Shown here: piece by piece, positions 19,053 to 28,961 of the stretch
How the letters are laid out: each line of letters opens with the position of its first letter
Numbering within the stretch: position 1 is the first letter of the stretch
NCBI GenBank assembly: GCA_026989355.1
Contig: JALSJM010000001.1
Coordinates: forward strand, 163,238-227,237
Direction: 5' to 3'
Source: Paracoccaceae bacterium
GTDB taxonomy: Bacteria > Pseudomonadota > Alphaproteobacteria > Rhodobacterales > Rhodobacteraceae
Length of the DNA stretch: 64,000 nucleotides
Made by a program: the position numbers and the translations under genes
The notes under the pieces: model-generated
What the model saw: the letters and a program-made list of their open reading frames with translations, nothing else
Told to the model about the DNA's origin: nothing
The model's database searches: none

Positions 19053-19898
19053 ATGGAAATCAGTCAGCACAGGAACGGCATACGCGAAATCGTGCGGAGC
19101 TGGCGGGCACAGGGTGAAACGGTTGCACTGGTGCCTACCATGGGGGCGTTGCATGCGGGGCACATGGCGCTGGTGGCGCGGGCCGGAGAACTGGCCGATC
19201 GGGTGGTGGTGTGGATCTTCGTCAACCCCGCGCAATTCGGCGATCCTGCGGATCTTGCTGCCTATCCGCGTGCGCCCGAACGCGACCTTGCCATGCTGCG
19301 GGCGGCAGGGGTGGATGCGGCTTTCATGCCCGAGGCCGGGGAAATCTATCCCGATGGTGATGAAACCATCGTGGAAACCACCCGCCTGGCCAATATCCTG
19401 CACGGACAGGTGCGCCCCGGCCATTTTCGCGGAGTGACGACGGTTGTCGCCAAGTTCTTCAACATCATCCGCCCCGATTTCGCGATCTTCGGCGAAAAGG
19501 ATTATCAGCAGCTTCAGGTGATCCGGAAGATGGTGCGCGATCTTTTCATGGATGTCGAAATCGTGAGCGTCGAAACGGTGCGTGATGATGACGGCCTTGC
19601 GCTTTCCTCGCGCAACATCCGCCTTTCGCCCCAAGATCGCCGCGCTGCGCTGGTACTGTTCCGCGCCCTTGAACGGGCCGGGGAAATGGCGTGTTCGGGC
19701 ACCACCGTGGAAGCCCTGCGCACCGCGCTTTCTGCCATGATCGGGGCCGAGCCGCGCGCCCGGCTGCGGGGGATCGATATCGTCAGGGCCGAAACGCTGG
19801 CGCCGCTTTCCGGCCCGCTGACCGGGCCGGCGGCCGTTCTGCTATCTGCCGAATTCGGGGGGGTTCTGCTGATAGATCAGAAAGTTGTGTCGCCATGA
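19053..19898 (+). CDS. panC: Pantothenate synthetase
   Basis: ATP-dependent ligation of pantoate and beta-alanine, last step of pantothenate synthesis; 281 aa, the usual length. Motifs seen are the nucleotidyltransferase HIGH-type VPTMGALHAGHMAL near residue 28, VNPAQFGDPADL, RPGHFRGVTTVVAKFFN, FGEKDYQQLQVI and DGLALSSRN. panB is not adjacent. The downstream steps of CoA synthesis (coaBC) lie at 27753-28961. Confidence 0.96.
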   Translation: MEISQHRNGIREIVRSWRAQGETVALVPTMGALHAGHMALVARAGELADRVVVWIFVNPAQFGDPADLAAYPRAPERDLAMLRAAGVDAAFMPEAGEIYPDGDETIVETTRLANILHGQVRPGHFRGVTTVVAKFFNIIRPDFAIFGEKDYQQLQVIRKMVRDLFMDVEIVSVETVRDDDGLALSSRNIRLSPQDRRAALVLFRALERAGEMACSGTTVEALRTALSAMIGAEPRARLRGIDIVRAETLAPLSGPLTGPAAVLLSAEFGGVLLIDQKVVSP

Positions 19899-19963
19899 GC
19901 GCCGGGGCCGGCCCTTTTGTCCGAACCGTCTGTGCGGGGTGGAGGCACGGCCTGTGAGGGTGG

Positions 19964-20950
19964 CTACAGCATGCCCGGCACCACCAGATCGGGGGGGCGG
20001 TGGCCGTCGGCAAAGGTCTTGATGTTGATGATCACCTTCTCGCCCATTTCGGCGCGCCCTTCCACGGTGGCCGAACCCATGTGCGGCAGCAGCACCACGT
20101 TTTTCAGTTCGCGCAGGCGGGGGTTGATCTCGGTGCCGTGTTCGAACACATCAAGCCCCGCGCCGGCAATTTCGCCCGCCCGCAGCATTCGCGTAAGTGC
20201 ATTTTCGTCGATCACCTCGCCGCGTGAGGTGTTGACGATCACCGCATCGCGCTTCATCAGTTTCAGCCGCCGCGCATTCATCAGGTGAAAGGTAGCCGGC
20301 GTGTGCGGGCAATTGACCGAGATGATATCCATCCGCGCTACCATCTGATCGAGGCTTTCCCACCAGGTAGCTTCGAGTTCTTCCTCGATTTCGCGGCGCA
20401 GGCGGCGGCGGTTGTGATAATGCACCTGAAGGCCGAAAGTGCGTGCCCGCCGTGCCACCGCCTGGCCGATGCGCCCCATCCCGAGAATGCCAAGCCTTCG
20501 CCCCGCAAGCCGTCCGCCCAGCATGGCCGTGGGCGCCCAGCCCCGCCATTCGCCCGACTGCATCAGTGCCAGCCCCTCGGGGATGCGGCGGGTTACGGCA
20601 AGGATCAGCGCGATTGTCATGTCGGCGGTGTCTTCGGTGACGGTTCCCGGCGTGTTCGATACCAGAATGCCGCGCTGGCGGGCGGTTTCCACATCGATGT
20701 GATCGATGCCGGCGCCATAGTTGGCGATCAGTTTCAGCCGTTTGCCGGCCAGGGCCAGCAGGCGGAAATCGATACGGTCGGTGATGGTGGGCACCAGCAC
20801 GTCGGCGTCCTGTATCGCCGCAGCCAGCTGTTCGCGGGTCATGGGGGTGTCGTCGTTGCGCAGGGTCACGTCGAACAGTTCCGACAGGCGGGTTTCCACC
20901 GCTTCGGGCAGGCGTCGCGTAACGACAACACTCAGACGATCCGATGGCAT
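19964..20950 (-). CDS. D-2-hydroxyacid dehydrogenase (glyoxylate/hydroxypyruvate reductase type)
   Basis: NAD(P)H-dependent D-isomer-specific dehydrogenase, 328 aa. The NAD domain carries LGILGMGRIGQAVARRARTF; catalytic residues are visible as Arg in NTSRGEVIDENAL, Glu downstream, and the His of LLPHMGSAT. Similarity is closest to the GyaR/GRHPR group acting on glyoxylate and hydroxypyruvate. Start ATG 20950 (MPSDRLSVVV) has GGGAGAG upstream; a longer open frame has no similarity. It converges on panC 65 bp away. Confidence 0.86.
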   Translation of the reverse strand: MPSDRLSVVVTRRLPEAVETRLSELFDVTLRNDDTPMTREQLAAAIQDADVLVPTITDRIDFRLLALAGKRLKLIANYGAGIDHIDVETARQRGILVSNTPGTVTEDTADMTIALILAVTRRIPEGLALMQSGEWRGWAPTAMLGGRLAGRRLGILGMGRIGQAVARRARTFGLQVHYHNRRRLRREIEEELEATWWESLDQMVARMDIISVNCPHTPATFHLMNARRLKLMKRDAVIVNTSRGEVIDENALTRMLRAGEIAGAGLDVFEHGTEINPRLRELKNVVLLPHMGSATVEGRAEMGEKVIINIKTFADGHRPPDLVVPGML

Positions 20951-21097
20951 CGGTGCTCTCCCTTCCGCTTTGCAAACCGGGCCTTTGGTGGCACAGTGGC
21001 GCAAGGCGCGCCGAGGCGCAAGAACCTGGGACTCCCTGGTGAAGAAACCCGTCAACGAGCAGGTAATGAACAGACAATGACCGGGGCAGGATGTGTG

Positions 21098-21649
21098 ATG
21101 CGTGTAATGCCGGCATGGGGGCGAAGGCTTCCGAAGGCCGGCATGGGGGCAATCGTGCTGTTCTGGCTGACGGCGGCGACGCTGCATGCCGACCGGATAA
21201 CGTCGGACCAGGCCGGCGGACAGCGCGGTCCGGTTACCAATCTGCCCTTGCCGCGCTATGTTTCGCTGAAGGCGGCCGAGGGAAATGTGCGCCGGGGCCC
21301 CAGCCTGACCCATCGAATCGACTGGGTATTCAAGCGCCGCGGCATGCCGCTGCGGATAACGGCCGAGTTCGGGCACTGGCGCCGGGTAGAGGATCGTGAC
21401 GGGGCAGGTGGCTGGATCCATTATGCGCTGCTGTCGGGGGTGCGCACGGTTCTGATCGAGGAAGACATGCTGGCGCTTCACGCCAAACCGGATGAAAAGG
21501 CACCGGTCAGGGCGCGGCTGGAACTGGGGGTGATTGCGCGGCTCGGAAAGTGTCTGCCCGACTGGTGCCTGCTGTCGGCCGGGGGCTACAGGGGCTGGGC
21601 TCCCAAGGCGGCGCTGTGGGGCGTTGATCCCGACGAATTGCGCGAATAG
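21098..21649 (+). CDS. Exported SH3-domain protein
   Basis: 183 aa with a signal peptide/anchor (Arg-rich start, then AGMGAIVLFWLTAATLHA) and a bacterial SH3-like region beginning YVSLKAAEGNVRRGPSLTHR. This pattern matches the COG3807 family of alphaproteobacterial periplasmic SH3 proteins. A second degenerate repeat covers residues ~115-175 (EDMLALHAKPDEKAPVRARL). ATG 21098 with AGGA 6 nt upstream is preferred over 21077. Function is presumed to be envelope-related binding. Confidence 0.8.
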   Translation: MRVMPAWGRRLPKAGMGAIVLFWLTAATLHADRITSDQAGGQRGPVTNLPLPRYVSLKAAEGNVRRGPSLTHRIDWVFKRRGMPLRITAEFGHWRRVEDRDGAGGWIHYALLSGVRTVLIEEDMLALHAKPDEKAPVRARLELGVIARLGKCLPDWCLLSAGGYRGWAPKAALWGVDPDELRE

Positions 21650-21690
21650 GCTTCCTTCCCGGGCCGTTTCGGGGCATGAGAGGCACGCCG

Positions 21691-22641
21691 ATGGCGATGA
21701 GTCACGAAGAATACAGGCGTCTCGGTCTGCTGGCCGGGCTGGCTTCGGCAAGCGTTGCGCTGGTGCTGACAGGGCTGAAGCTGTGGGCGCTTGGGGAAAC
21801 CGGCGCGCTTTCGGTCGCGGCTTCGCTGGCTGATTCGGCGCTTGATCTGCTGATCTCGCTTGGCGGGCTGGCTGCCATGCTTTATGCTGCCCGCCCGCCC
21901 GACGAAGACCACGCTTTCGGACATACCTCGGCCGAGGATCTGGCGGCGCTCGGGCAGGCGGTGTTCGTGCTGATCTCGGCCGGGGTGATCGCCTGGGCGG
22001 CCGTGGCGCGATTGCTGTCCGACAGCCCGCCGCCGCTGCAGGCCGAAATCCGGGGCATGGTGGTGATGGGAGTGTCGATCACGCTTACCCTGGCGCTGGT
22101 GCTGTGGCAGCGCCATGTGGTGCAGCGCACCGGCAATCGGGTGGTGGCAGCCGATTCGGCCCATTACATCGGGGATCTGGTGCCCAATGCGGGGGCGATC
22201 CTTTCGCTCTGGGTGTCGCGCCAGTTCGGCATGACCGGGGTTGACAGCGTGGTGGCCCTTGCCGCCGCCGCCATGCTGGCGATCACCGCGCTGCGCATCG
22301 GCAAGGGGGCATGGGATGCACTGATGGACCGGCGCGCCGACCCGGAGCTGATTTCAAGCATCAAGGAAATCGTGGGCAACTGGCCCGGGGTTGACGGTTT
22401 TCACGATCTGCGCACCCGTACCGCCGGGCCGCGGGTGTTCGTGAGCCTGCATATCGAGCTTGACGGCAGCCAGACGCTGGACGAAGCCCATGCCACCGGC
22501 GCCGCTTTGCGCCGCGCCATCCTGAAGGCCCATCCCCAGTGCGATGTGATCCTGCACAAGGATCCGACCGGCGTGCAGCCCCACCCCGAGGATCCTGCCC
22601 CCCGGCCACCCTCGGCGGGTTCCATCCGGAAGGAGGGTTGA
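21691..22641 (+). CDS. Cation diffusion facilitator family transporter
   Basis: Divalent cation/proton antiporter of the CDF family (FieF/YiiP-like), 316 aa. The metal site signatures are present: D-x3-D in SLADSALDLLIS (TM2) and H-x3-D in DSAHYIGDLVPNAGAI (TM5). Six TM segments are followed by a cytoplasmic domain with the C-terminal HDLRTRTAG...HIELD pattern that binds metal in YiiP. The start could also be 21676; AGAGG before 21691 favours the shorter form. Metal specificity (Fe, Zn, Mn) cannot be told. Confidence 0.9.
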   Translation: MAMSHEEYRRLGLLAGLASASVALVLTGLKLWALGETGALSVAASLADSALDLLISLGGLAAMLYAARPPDEDHAFGHTSAEDLAALGQAVFVLISAGVIAWAAVARLLSDSPPPLQAEIRGMVVMGVSITLTLALVLWQRHVVQRTGNRVVAADSAHYIGDLVPNAGAILSLWVSRQFGMTGVDSVVALAAAAMLAITALRIGKGAWDALMDRRADPELISSIKEIVGNWPGVDGFHDLRTRTAGPRVFVSLHIELDGSQTLDEAHATGAALRRAILKAHPQCDVILHKDPTGVQPHPEDPAPRPPSAGSIRKEG

Positions 22642-22691
22642 CCGTCTGCACCGGTCCGGCAGTGCACTGACGGCCGGATCGTGAGTGTGTT

Positions 22692-24710
22692 TCAGGCCAG
22701 CCCCCGCCCCTTCAGAAGCGCTTCGACCCCGGGCAGACGACCGCGAAACGCCTTGTAAAGCGTTTCGGGTTCGTCACGCCCGCCGGCCGAAAGAATGTGC
22801 TGTTCAAGGCGCGCGGCGGTTGTTCGGTCGAACACGTTGCCGGTTTCCTCGAAGGCGGCAAAGGCATCGGCGTCCATCACTTCCGACCACATGTAGGAGT
22901 AATACCCTGCGGCATAGCCATCGCCGGAAAACACATGGGCGAAATGCGGGGTGGCATGGCGCATGGCGATGGCATGCGGCATGGCGATTTCGGCAAGAAC
23001 TTCGGCTTCGCGGGCGATCGGATCGGCAGGGGGAGGGCCTTCGTGAAAGGCCAGATCCACCAGTGCCGAGGCGATGAACTCTGCTGTCTGGAAGCCCGTA
23101 TCGTAATTGCGCGCGGCAAGCAGACGGCGCATCAGGGGGGCGGGCAGGGGAGCGCCGGTTTCGGCATGGGTGGCGAAACGTTCCAGCACCTCGGGGCGCT
23201 CCAGCCAGTGTTCGAACAACTGACTGGGCAGTTCCACGAAATCGCGTGCCACGCTGGTGCCCGAAATCGAAGGATACACCACATCCGAAAGCATCTGGTG
23301 CAGCGCGTGGCCGAATTCATGGAACAGGGTGCGTGCATCATCAAAGGAAAGCAGCGCCGGCATGCCGCCTGCCGGGCGGGCGAAATTGCAGACATTCACC
23401 ACGATCGGGCGGATATCTCCGGCCAGTTTCTGCTGGACGCGGATGGCCGAGCACCAGGCCCCCGAGCGCTTTGACGAGCGGGCCAGCCAGTCGCCGATGA
23501 AAACGGCCATGTGCCGCCCTTCGCGTGTGACCTCCCAGGCATGTGCATCGGGGTGGTAAAGCGGCACGTCAAGCCGGCGGAATTCGAGGCCGAACAGGCG
23601 GTTGGCCGTGTCGAAGGCGGCTTCGATCATGCGATCCAGCCGGAAATGGGGCTTCAGGGCCGCTTCGTCCAGATCGTGTTCGGCACGCCGCCGCTTTTCG
23701 GCGTAATAGCGCCAGTCCCACGGTTCAAGCGGGCCGTTGATGCCTTCGGCGTGCATCATCTCTTCCAGAACTTTCCGGTCGGCCTCGGCAGCCCGGCGCG
23801 CCGGGGCCCACACCCGCATCAGCAGCTTGCGCACCGCCTGCGGCGTCTTTGCCATTTCGGTTTCCAGCTTGTAGCGGGCGAAATCCGTGTGTCCCAGCAG
23901 CTGCGCGCGCTCGTGCCGGAGGGCAAGGATTTCGGCGGCGATGGCGCGGTTGTCGGTTTCGCCGCCATTGGCACCGCGGGCCGCCCAGGCCCGGAAGGCG
24001 CGCTCGCGCAGATCCCGGCGCGGCGAGAACTGCAGGAAGGGCACGATCAGAGCGCGCGAAAGCGTGATTACCGGACTGGTGCGCGCCTTTTCGGCACCTG
24101 CTGCCCGGGCCGCCGCGATCACGAAATCCGGCAGACCTTCCAGATCATTCTCGGCCAGTTCCATGAACCATTCGCGTTCATCGGTCAGCAGGTTCTGGGT
24201 AAAGCGGGTTGAAAGCCGGGCAAGGCGTTCGCTGATGGCCTTCAGCCGGACGCGATCACCGCCCCGAAGCCGTGCCCCGGCGCGCAGGAAACGGCGGCGG
24301 ACAAGGTAGAGCACCCGTGTCTGCTCACTGTCGAGGGCAAGGTTGCGGCGCTGTTGCCACAGCCGTTCGATGCGGGCGAAAAGCGCCTCGTTCAGGGCGG
24401 TTTCGCTGGCGAAGGCGGCAAGGCGGGGCGAGAATTCGCGTTGCAGTTCCTCGCGCGCCGGGGTGCTGTCGGCAGCGGCAAGATTGAAGAATACGCCGGC
24501 TACACGATCAAGATCGCACCTCGCCAGTTCCAGCGCCGCGATGGTGTTTTCGTAAGTCGGCGCCTCCGGATTTTCGGATATCTGCGCGATTTCATCCTGC
24601 GCGATCTGCAGTGCCGCTTCGAGGGCGGGGGCGAAATCGGTGTCTTCGATCTTCGTGAAGGGTGGGATCCCGAAAGGCGTGTTCCAGTTTTCCAGAAGCG
24701 GGTTTCTCAT
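22692..24710 (-). CDS. M3 family oligopeptidase (oligopeptidase A/Dcp-like)
   Basis: Zinc metallopeptidase degrading short peptides in the cytoplasm; 672 aa, the usual size for PrlC/Dcp. The catalytic HExxH is seen in TLFHEFGHALHQML, with the third ligand region RDFVELPSQLFEHW following. The N-terminus NPLLENWNTPFGIPPFTKI is the usual start of this family. Its start codon overlaps the stop of the upstream ABC permease gene by 4 nt, so the two are co-transcribed. Confidence 0.93.
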   Translation of the reverse strand: MRNPLLENWNTPFGIPPFTKIEDTDFAPALEAALQIAQDEIAQISENPEAPTYENTIAALELARCDLDRVAGVFFNLAAADSTPAREELQREFSPRLAAFASETALNEALFARIERLWQQRRNLALDSEQTRVLYLVRRRFLRAGARLRGGDRVRLKAISERLARLSTRFTQNLLTDEREWFMELAENDLEGLPDFVIAAARAAGAEKARTSPVITLSRALIVPFLQFSPRRDLRERAFRAWAARGANGGETDNRAIAAEILALRHERAQLLGHTDFARYKLETEMAKTPQAVRKLLMRVWAPARRAAEADRKVLEEMMHAEGINGPLEPWDWRYYAEKRRRAEHDLDEAALKPHFRLDRMIEAAFDTANRLFGLEFRRLDVPLYHPDAHAWEVTREGRHMAVFIGDWLARSSKRSGAWCSAIRVQQKLAGDIRPIVVNVCNFARPAGGMPALLSFDDARTLFHEFGHALHQMLSDVVYPSISGTSVARDFVELPSQLFEHWLERPEVLERFATHAETGAPLPAPLMRRLLAARNYDTGFQTAEFIASALVDLAFHEGPPPADPIAREAEVLAEIAMPHAIAMRHATPHFAHVFSGDGYAAGYYSYMWSEVMDADAFAAFEETGNVFDRTTAARLEQHILSAGGRDEPETLYKAFRGRLPGVEALLKGRGLA

Positions 24711-25513
24711 GCGCGGGGCTCCGCTGTCTTGTTGCGCAGGCGCCTTTCCAGACGGCGCAGCAGCAGGGAAAGGGTGATCGTCATCATCAGGTAGTTCAGC
24801 GCAACCACGTTATAGGTTTCGAAATAGCGGAAATTGCCTGCGGCGGTCACCTTGCCAAGCTGGGCGATGTCGCTTACCCCCAGAACCGAAACCAGCGAAC
24901 TGTCCTTGACCATGGCCACGAAATCATTGCCGAGCGGGGGCAGAATGGTGCGGAAGGCCTGTGGGAACACCACATGGCGGAACCGCTGCCAGCCCGAAAG
25001 GCCCAGAGCCTTGGCAGCTTCGATCTGCCCCGGATCCACCGCCTGAAGTCCGGCGCGGAACACTTCGGCGATGAAAGCGGAATAGGCGATGGCCAGGGCG
25101 ATGATCGCACGCCACAGCAGCGAAAAATCGCGTGTGCGCATCGGCTCGAACCCCAGTTGCGCCGCCAGCCAGTTCCAGCCCTCTACCATGGCCGGGGCCA
25201 CCACGAAGGCCACGTAAAGAAGCAGCACCAGGATCGGGATGCCGCGGATGATCTCGATGTAGAAGCGCGACAACTGGCGCAGGATCACGAAACGCGATAT
25301 CGAGCCAAGCGCCAGCACAAGCCCCATGACCGAGGCCAGTGAAAAACCCACCAGGGTGACGAACACGGTGATGCCCGCGCCCTTCAGCAGTGTGGCCTGG
25401 ATCTGGGTATAGAGATCATTGGTGAGGATGCGATAGAACAGATAGGCCGAGAGGCCTGCGGTGAATGCAAGCCACCAGGGAAAGTCCTTGTCGTTTTCGC
25501 GGGCAGAGATCAT
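24707..25513 (-). CDS. Amino-acid ABC transporter permease
   Basis: Inner-membrane permease of the polar amino acid (HisM/GlnP) family, 268 aa. The extended N-terminal hydrophobic segment is followed by TVFVTLVGFSLASVMGLVLA and the EAA loop QIEAAKALGLSGWQRFRHVVFPQ. Upstream lies the binding-protein gene, separated by a terminator-like hairpin; downstream is an overlapping M3 peptidase. No ATPase gene and no second permease are present here, so the permease must be homodimeric and borrow an ATPase from elsewhere. Confidence 0.9.
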   Translation of the reverse strand: MISARENDKDFPWWLAFTAGLSAYLFYRILTNDLYTQIQATLLKGAGITVFVTLVGFSLASVMGLVLALGSISRFVILRQLSRFYIEIIRGIPILVLLLYVAFVVAPAMVEGWNWLAAQLGFEPMRTRDFSLLWRAIIALAIAYSAFIAEVFRAGLQAVDPGQIEAAKALGLSGWQRFRHVVFPQAFRTILPPLGNDFVAMVKDSSLVSVLGVSDIAQLGKVTAAGNFRYFETYNVVALNYLMMTITLSLLLRRLERRLRNKTAEPRA

Positions 25514-25545
25514 GGCCGGCCTCGAAGATCACGGAAGTTTCGACA

Positions 25546-25575
25546 GAAAAAGGCCCCGGCGGCGGGCCGGGGCCT
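25546..25575 (-). terminator. Terminator/attenuator between binding protein and permease
   Basis: On the minus strand AGGCCCCGGC pairs perfectly with GCCGGGGCCT (arms 25551-25560 and 25566-25575, 5-nt loop), followed by TTTTTCTG. It comes right after the binding-protein stop and before the permease start, a layout that gives more binding protein than permease. Confidence 0.8.
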
Positions 25576-25592
25576 GATGCGGTTTCGGAGGT

Positions 25593-26396
25593 TCATTCGC
25601 CCATCTTGTATTCAAGGAACCATTTCCTGTCGAGTTGATCAAGTGTGCCGTCTTCCTTCATGCTGGCGATGGCGGCGTTGATCGGCACCACAAGATCGCT
25701 TCCTTTCGGGAAGATGAAGCCGAAATCCTCGGTTCCCAGTGGCTCGCCCACCAGTTTCAGCGCCCCGTCAGATGCCTTGGTATAGCCCTCGCCGGCGGTG
25801 CCGTCGGTCAGCACCATGTCGACATCGCCCGCCTTCAGGGCCTGAACACTGGCGCCGAAGGTTTCGAACAGCTTGATGCGGGGATTGGCTTCATTGCCGT
25901 CCAGGATATCGTAAACCGCCACGTAGAAGGGTGTGGTGCCCGGCTGGGCGCCGATCAGAAGATCGGAATTGGCGGCAAATTCCTTGGCGTTCGAGAAGCG
26001 CTCCTCGCCGCCTCGGACCATCATCACCATTTGCGAACGCATGTAGGGATCGGAAAAATCCACCTTTTCCTTGCGGTCGTCGCGAATGGTGATGCCGGTC
26101 ATGCCGATATCATACTGACCCTCGGAAACGGCCGGTATCATCGCATCCCAGCTGATGTTTTCGTATTTCACCTGCATGTTCAGGCGTTTTGCGATCTCTG
26201 CCATGGCGTCGTATTCCCAGCCGATCGCCTTGCCGGATCCGGGTTCGATGAACTGCAGCGGCGGATAGGCATTTTCCGTGACCACGACCACCTCGCGTCC
26301 GCCAAGGTCGGGCAGTTCGGCGGACATGGCCGGAGAGACGAGAGGGGTGGCAAGAGCGGCAAGGGCCGCAGCGGCGATACTGGCAAGAATCTTCAT
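25593..26396 (-). CDS. Amino-acid ABC transporter substrate-binding protein
   Basis: Periplasmic binding protein (SBP family 3, PF00497), 267 aa, signal peptide [19 protein letters not shown]. Motifs include [19 protein letters not shown] near residue 35 and [20 protein letters not shown], which set the ligand pocket, and [20 protein letters not shown]. The ligand is probably an amino acid, identity unknown. ATG 26396 has GGGAGAA before it. It is first in a unit with the permease and the M3 peptidase, so imported peptides or amino acids are a reasonable theme. Confidence 0.9.
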   Translation of the reverse strand: MKILASIAAAALAALATPLVSPAMSAELPDLGGREVVVVTENAYPPLQFIEPGSGKAIGWEYDAMAEIAKRLNMQVKYENISWDAMIPAVSEGQYDIGMTGITIRDDRKEKVDFSDPYMRSQMVMMVRGGEERFSNAKEFAANSDLLIGAQPGTTPFYVAVYDILDGNEANPRIKLFETFGASVQALKAGDVDMVLTDGTAGEGYTKASDGALKLVGEPLGTEDFGFIFPKGSDLVVPINAAIASMKEDGTLDQLDRKWFLEYKMGE

Positions 26397-26440
26397 GGTT
26401 TTCTCCCTGATGGCATGGTTCGATATTGTTGAATGTCCGG

Positions 26441-27235
26441 TCAATTATGGCCGCTGTCCCGTGCTTGGCAAGATGCTTCCCCGCAAACAGGGCAATCAGC
26501 GCGCCGTTTCAGGCCGATCAGGCGGGTCTGCGCATGCAGCGCGTCATGGATCAGCATGCGGCCGGCCAGGGTTTCACCTGCCTGGGCGATGTGCTTCACG
26601 GCCTCTGCGGCCATCATCGTGCCGATCACCCCCGGCAGCGGGGCAAACACCCCGGCCTCGGCGCAGGAAGGTGCCAGGTCCGGGGCAGGGGGTTCGGGGA
26701 AGACGCATTGAAAGCAGGGTGTGCCGCGGGCCGGATCGTAGAGGCTGATCTGCCCTTCCCACTGGCCGATCGCTGCCGCGATGAGCGGCACGCCAAGTTC
26801 GGCCGCGATGCGGTTTGCCATATAGCGGGTGGGGAAATTATCGCTGCCGTCAAGCACCAGATCACAACCGGGAAAGAGCGCGCGGGCACAGGCTTCGTCA
26901 AGCCGGGTGTCATGGGGCGTGATCTCGATGTCGGGATTGAGCGCCAGCATCGCCCGGCGCGCCGAGTGCACCTTGGGCGCGCCGATATCGGCGTGGCGGT
27001 GAATCACCTGGCGCTGCAGGTTCGAGTTTTCCACCACATCGTCATCCACCACTGCGATTCGTCCCACACCCGAGGCGGCAAGATAAAGCAGTGCCGGTGC
27101 GCCAAGCCCGCCCGCGCCGATCACCAGCACCCGTGCTTCCTTCAGCCGTTTCTGCCCCGGTCCGCCGATCTCGCGCAGCATGATGTGGCGCTGATAGCGT
27201 TGAATTTCGCCCGTGCCCAAGCCGTTGCCCGCCAT
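26441..27235 (-). CDS. moeB: HesA/MoeB/ThiF family adenylyltransferase (MoeB-like)
   Basis: E1-like enzyme that adenylates the C-terminal glycine of a sulfur-carrier protein (MoaD or ThiS); 264 aa. The N-terminus [20 protein letters not shown], the ATP loop [20 protein letters not shown] and the adenylate-binding Arg of [10 protein letters not shown] are all present. A Cys-x-x-Cys pair at the C-terminus (CPVCGEAS) with an earlier pair suggests the structural zinc. MoeB versus ThiF is not resolved, though molybdenum enzymes (xdh) are encoded nearby. The start is 1 bp after the dut stop. Confidence 0.85.
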   Translation of the reverse strand: MAGNGLGTGEIQRYQRHIMLREIGGPGQKRLKEARVLVIGAGGLGAPALLYLAASGVGRIAVVDDDVVENSNLQRQVIHRHADIGAPKVHSARRAMLALNPDIEITPHDTRLDEACARALFPGCDLVLDGSDNFPTRYMANRIAAELGVPLIAAAIGQWEGQISLYDPARGTPCFQCVFPEPPAPDLAPSCAEAGVFAPLPGVIGTMMAAEAVKHIAQAGETLAGRMLIHDALHAQTRLIGLKRRADCPVCGEASCQARDSGHN

Positions 27236-27236
27236 C

Positions 27237-27701
27237 TCAGCCGCGCCCCGTGGAGCCAAAGCCACCACCACCCCGCTGGGTCGGGCCGAGTTCAGTAGAA
27301 TGTTGAAATTCTGCAATTATGACCGGGGCAATTACCAGTTGGGCCACGCGATCTCCGTGCGATATGTGAAAGTCCTCGTCTCCGGCATTCAGCATGATCA
27401 CGCCCAGCGGACCGCGATAATCGCTGTCGATCGTGCCCGGGCTGTTGGCCAGCATGATCCCGTGCTTCAGCGCCAGCCCCGAACGCGGCCGCAACTGGGC
27501 CTCGAAACCCTCGGGTATCTCGATTGCCAGCCCCGTGGGCACCAGTGCCCGCGTGCCGGGGCGCAGCACCAGACCCGCCCTGCGCTTCCCAAGGGGAAAG
27601 TTGGCCCGCACATCGGCGCCCGCCGCCCCCGCCGTGGCATAGTGCGGCAAGCCCAGGCTTTCATCGGCACCGTCAAGCCATCGGATACGGATCGTGGTCA
27701 T
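27237..27701 (-). CDS. dut: Deoxyuridine 5'-triphosphate nucleotidohydrolase
   Basis: Trimeric dUTPase converting dUTP to dUMP and PPi, keeping uracil out of DNA; 154 aa. The five motifs are visible: [43 protein letters not shown] and the C-terminal [15 protein letters not shown] 27701 (MTTIRIRW) with AGAGGG upstream is preferred; 27716 would add five residues. It lies between coaBC and moeB, in the common alphaproteobacterial coaBC-dut order. Confidence 0.95.
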   Translation of the reverse strand: MTTIRIRWLDGADESLGLPHYATAGAAGADVRANFPLGKRRAGLVLRPGTRALVPTGLAIEIPEGFEAQLRPRSGLALKHGIMLANSPGTIDSDYRGPLGVIMLNAGDEDFHISHGDRVAQLVIAPVIIAEFQHSTELGPTQRGGGGFGSTGRG

Positions 27702-27752
27702 CCCGGCCCTCTTCATCTTGGCACGAATACTTCTGCCGGAGGCATGGCTCTT

Positions 27753-28961
27753 TCATCCCAGGGTTTCGGCAATGCGCGCCGCCAGCCGCCTTGCCACCTC
27801 GTCCTTGCCCATCCGTGGCCATTCCTCGGTTCCCTCTCCGGTAATCAGCACGACGGCATTCTCATCCCCGCCCATGATTCCGGTTCCGGGCGAGACATCA
27901 TTGGCCACGATCCAGTCGCATCCCTTGCGGTGGCGCTTCCTTGTGGCATTGGCAACAACATCATCCGTTTCGGCCGCAAAGCCCACCACCAGCGCGGGGC
28001 GTTCCTTCGTCAAGCCGGCGATACCGGCAAGGATATCGGGGTTTTCGGCGAATTCCAGAACCGGCAGGTTGCCTGTGCCATCCTTCTTGATCTTGTGCGC
28101 GCCTGCGTTCTTTACCCGCCAGTCGGCGACGGCCGCCGCAAATACGGCCACATCGGCCGGCAGTGCGGCCTTTACCGCCTGTTCCATCTCGCGCGCGGTT
28201 TGCACCGCCACCACATTCACGCCCACCGGCGGAGCTACATCGGCCGGCCCGGTGATGAAACTCACCCGTGCGCCCAGATCACGCAACGCCGCGGCGATGG
28301 CCGTTCCCTGTGCTCCCGAAGAGCGGTTGGCGATATAGCGCACCGGGTCGATCGGTTCGTGGGTGGGGCCCGATGTCACGATCACGTGGCGTCCGGCCAG
28401 CGGCCCTGTGCCCGCCCCCTGTCCCAATGCGTTGCGGATCGCATCCATGATCGTGCCGGGTTCGGCCATCCGTCCCGGGCCGAATTCGCCGCAGGCCATT
28501 TCGCCTTCGTCGGGGCCCGCAAACAGGATCCCGTCGTCTCGCAGCACTGCCACGTTGCGCCTGGTGGCCGGATGCTGCCACATCCGCACGTTCATTGCCG
28601 GGGCCAGAAGTACCCGCTTGTCGGTGGCAAGCAGGAGGGTTGTCGCCAGATCATCCGCAAGCCCTGCGGCCATCTTCGCCATCAGGTCGGCGGTGGCCGG
28701 TGCCACCACCACCAGATCGGCGGTGCGTGATAGTTCGATATGGCCCATTTCGGCCTCATCCGTAAGATCGAACAGTTCCTGATACGGTTTTTCGCCCGCC
28801 AGCGCCGCCACCGAAAGCGGTGTCACGAACTGCGTGCCGGCCTGCGTCAGCACCGGGGTGAGCGCCGCCCCCGCGCTGCGCAGCTCGCGGATCAGCAGCA
28901 GTGTCTTGTAGGCTGCGATTCCGCCGCCGATGATCAGAAGTATGCGCTTGCCTGCAAGCAT
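27753..28961 (-). CDS. coaBC: Bifunctional phosphopantothenoylcysteine decarboxylase/synthetase
   Basis: Two steps of coenzyme A synthesis: CTP-dependent coupling of phosphopantothenate with cysteine (CoaB, C-terminal) and FMN-dependent decarboxylation (CoaC, N-terminal). 402 aa. CoaC features include ILLIIGGGIAAYKTLLL, HIELSRTADLVVVAPATA and APAMNVRMWQHPA; CoaB features include VIVTSGPTHEPIDPVRYIAN and AAVADWRV. Start ATG 28961 is where homology begins and has AAGGG ahead. Confidence 0.95.
   Translation of the reverse strand: MLAGKRILLIIGGGIAAYKTLLLIRELRSAGAALTPVLTQAGTQFVTPLSVAALAGEKPYQELFDLTDEAEMGHIELSRTADLVVVAPATADLMAKMAAGLADDLATTLLLATDKRVLLAPAMNVRMWQHPATRRNVAVLRDDGILFAGPDEGEMACGEFGPGRMAEPGTIMDAIRNALGQGAGTGPLAGRHVIVTSGPTHEPIDPVRYIANRSSGAQGTAIAAALRDLGARVSFITGPADVAPPVGVNVVAVQTAREMEQAVKAALPADVAVFAAAVADWRVKNAGAHKIKKDGTGNLPVLEFAENPDILAGIAGLTKERPALVVGFAAETDDVVANATRKRHRKGCDWIVANDVSPGTGIMGGDENAVVLITGEGTEEWPRMGKDEVARRLAARIAETLG

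Noticed and set aside
16383..19634. A 1083-codon reading including 250 extra N-terminal residues for the GcvT-type gene
   Set aside because: The extra part overlaps panC on the opposite strand and has no similarity; the flavin-binding fold and a good ribosome binding site start at 18884.
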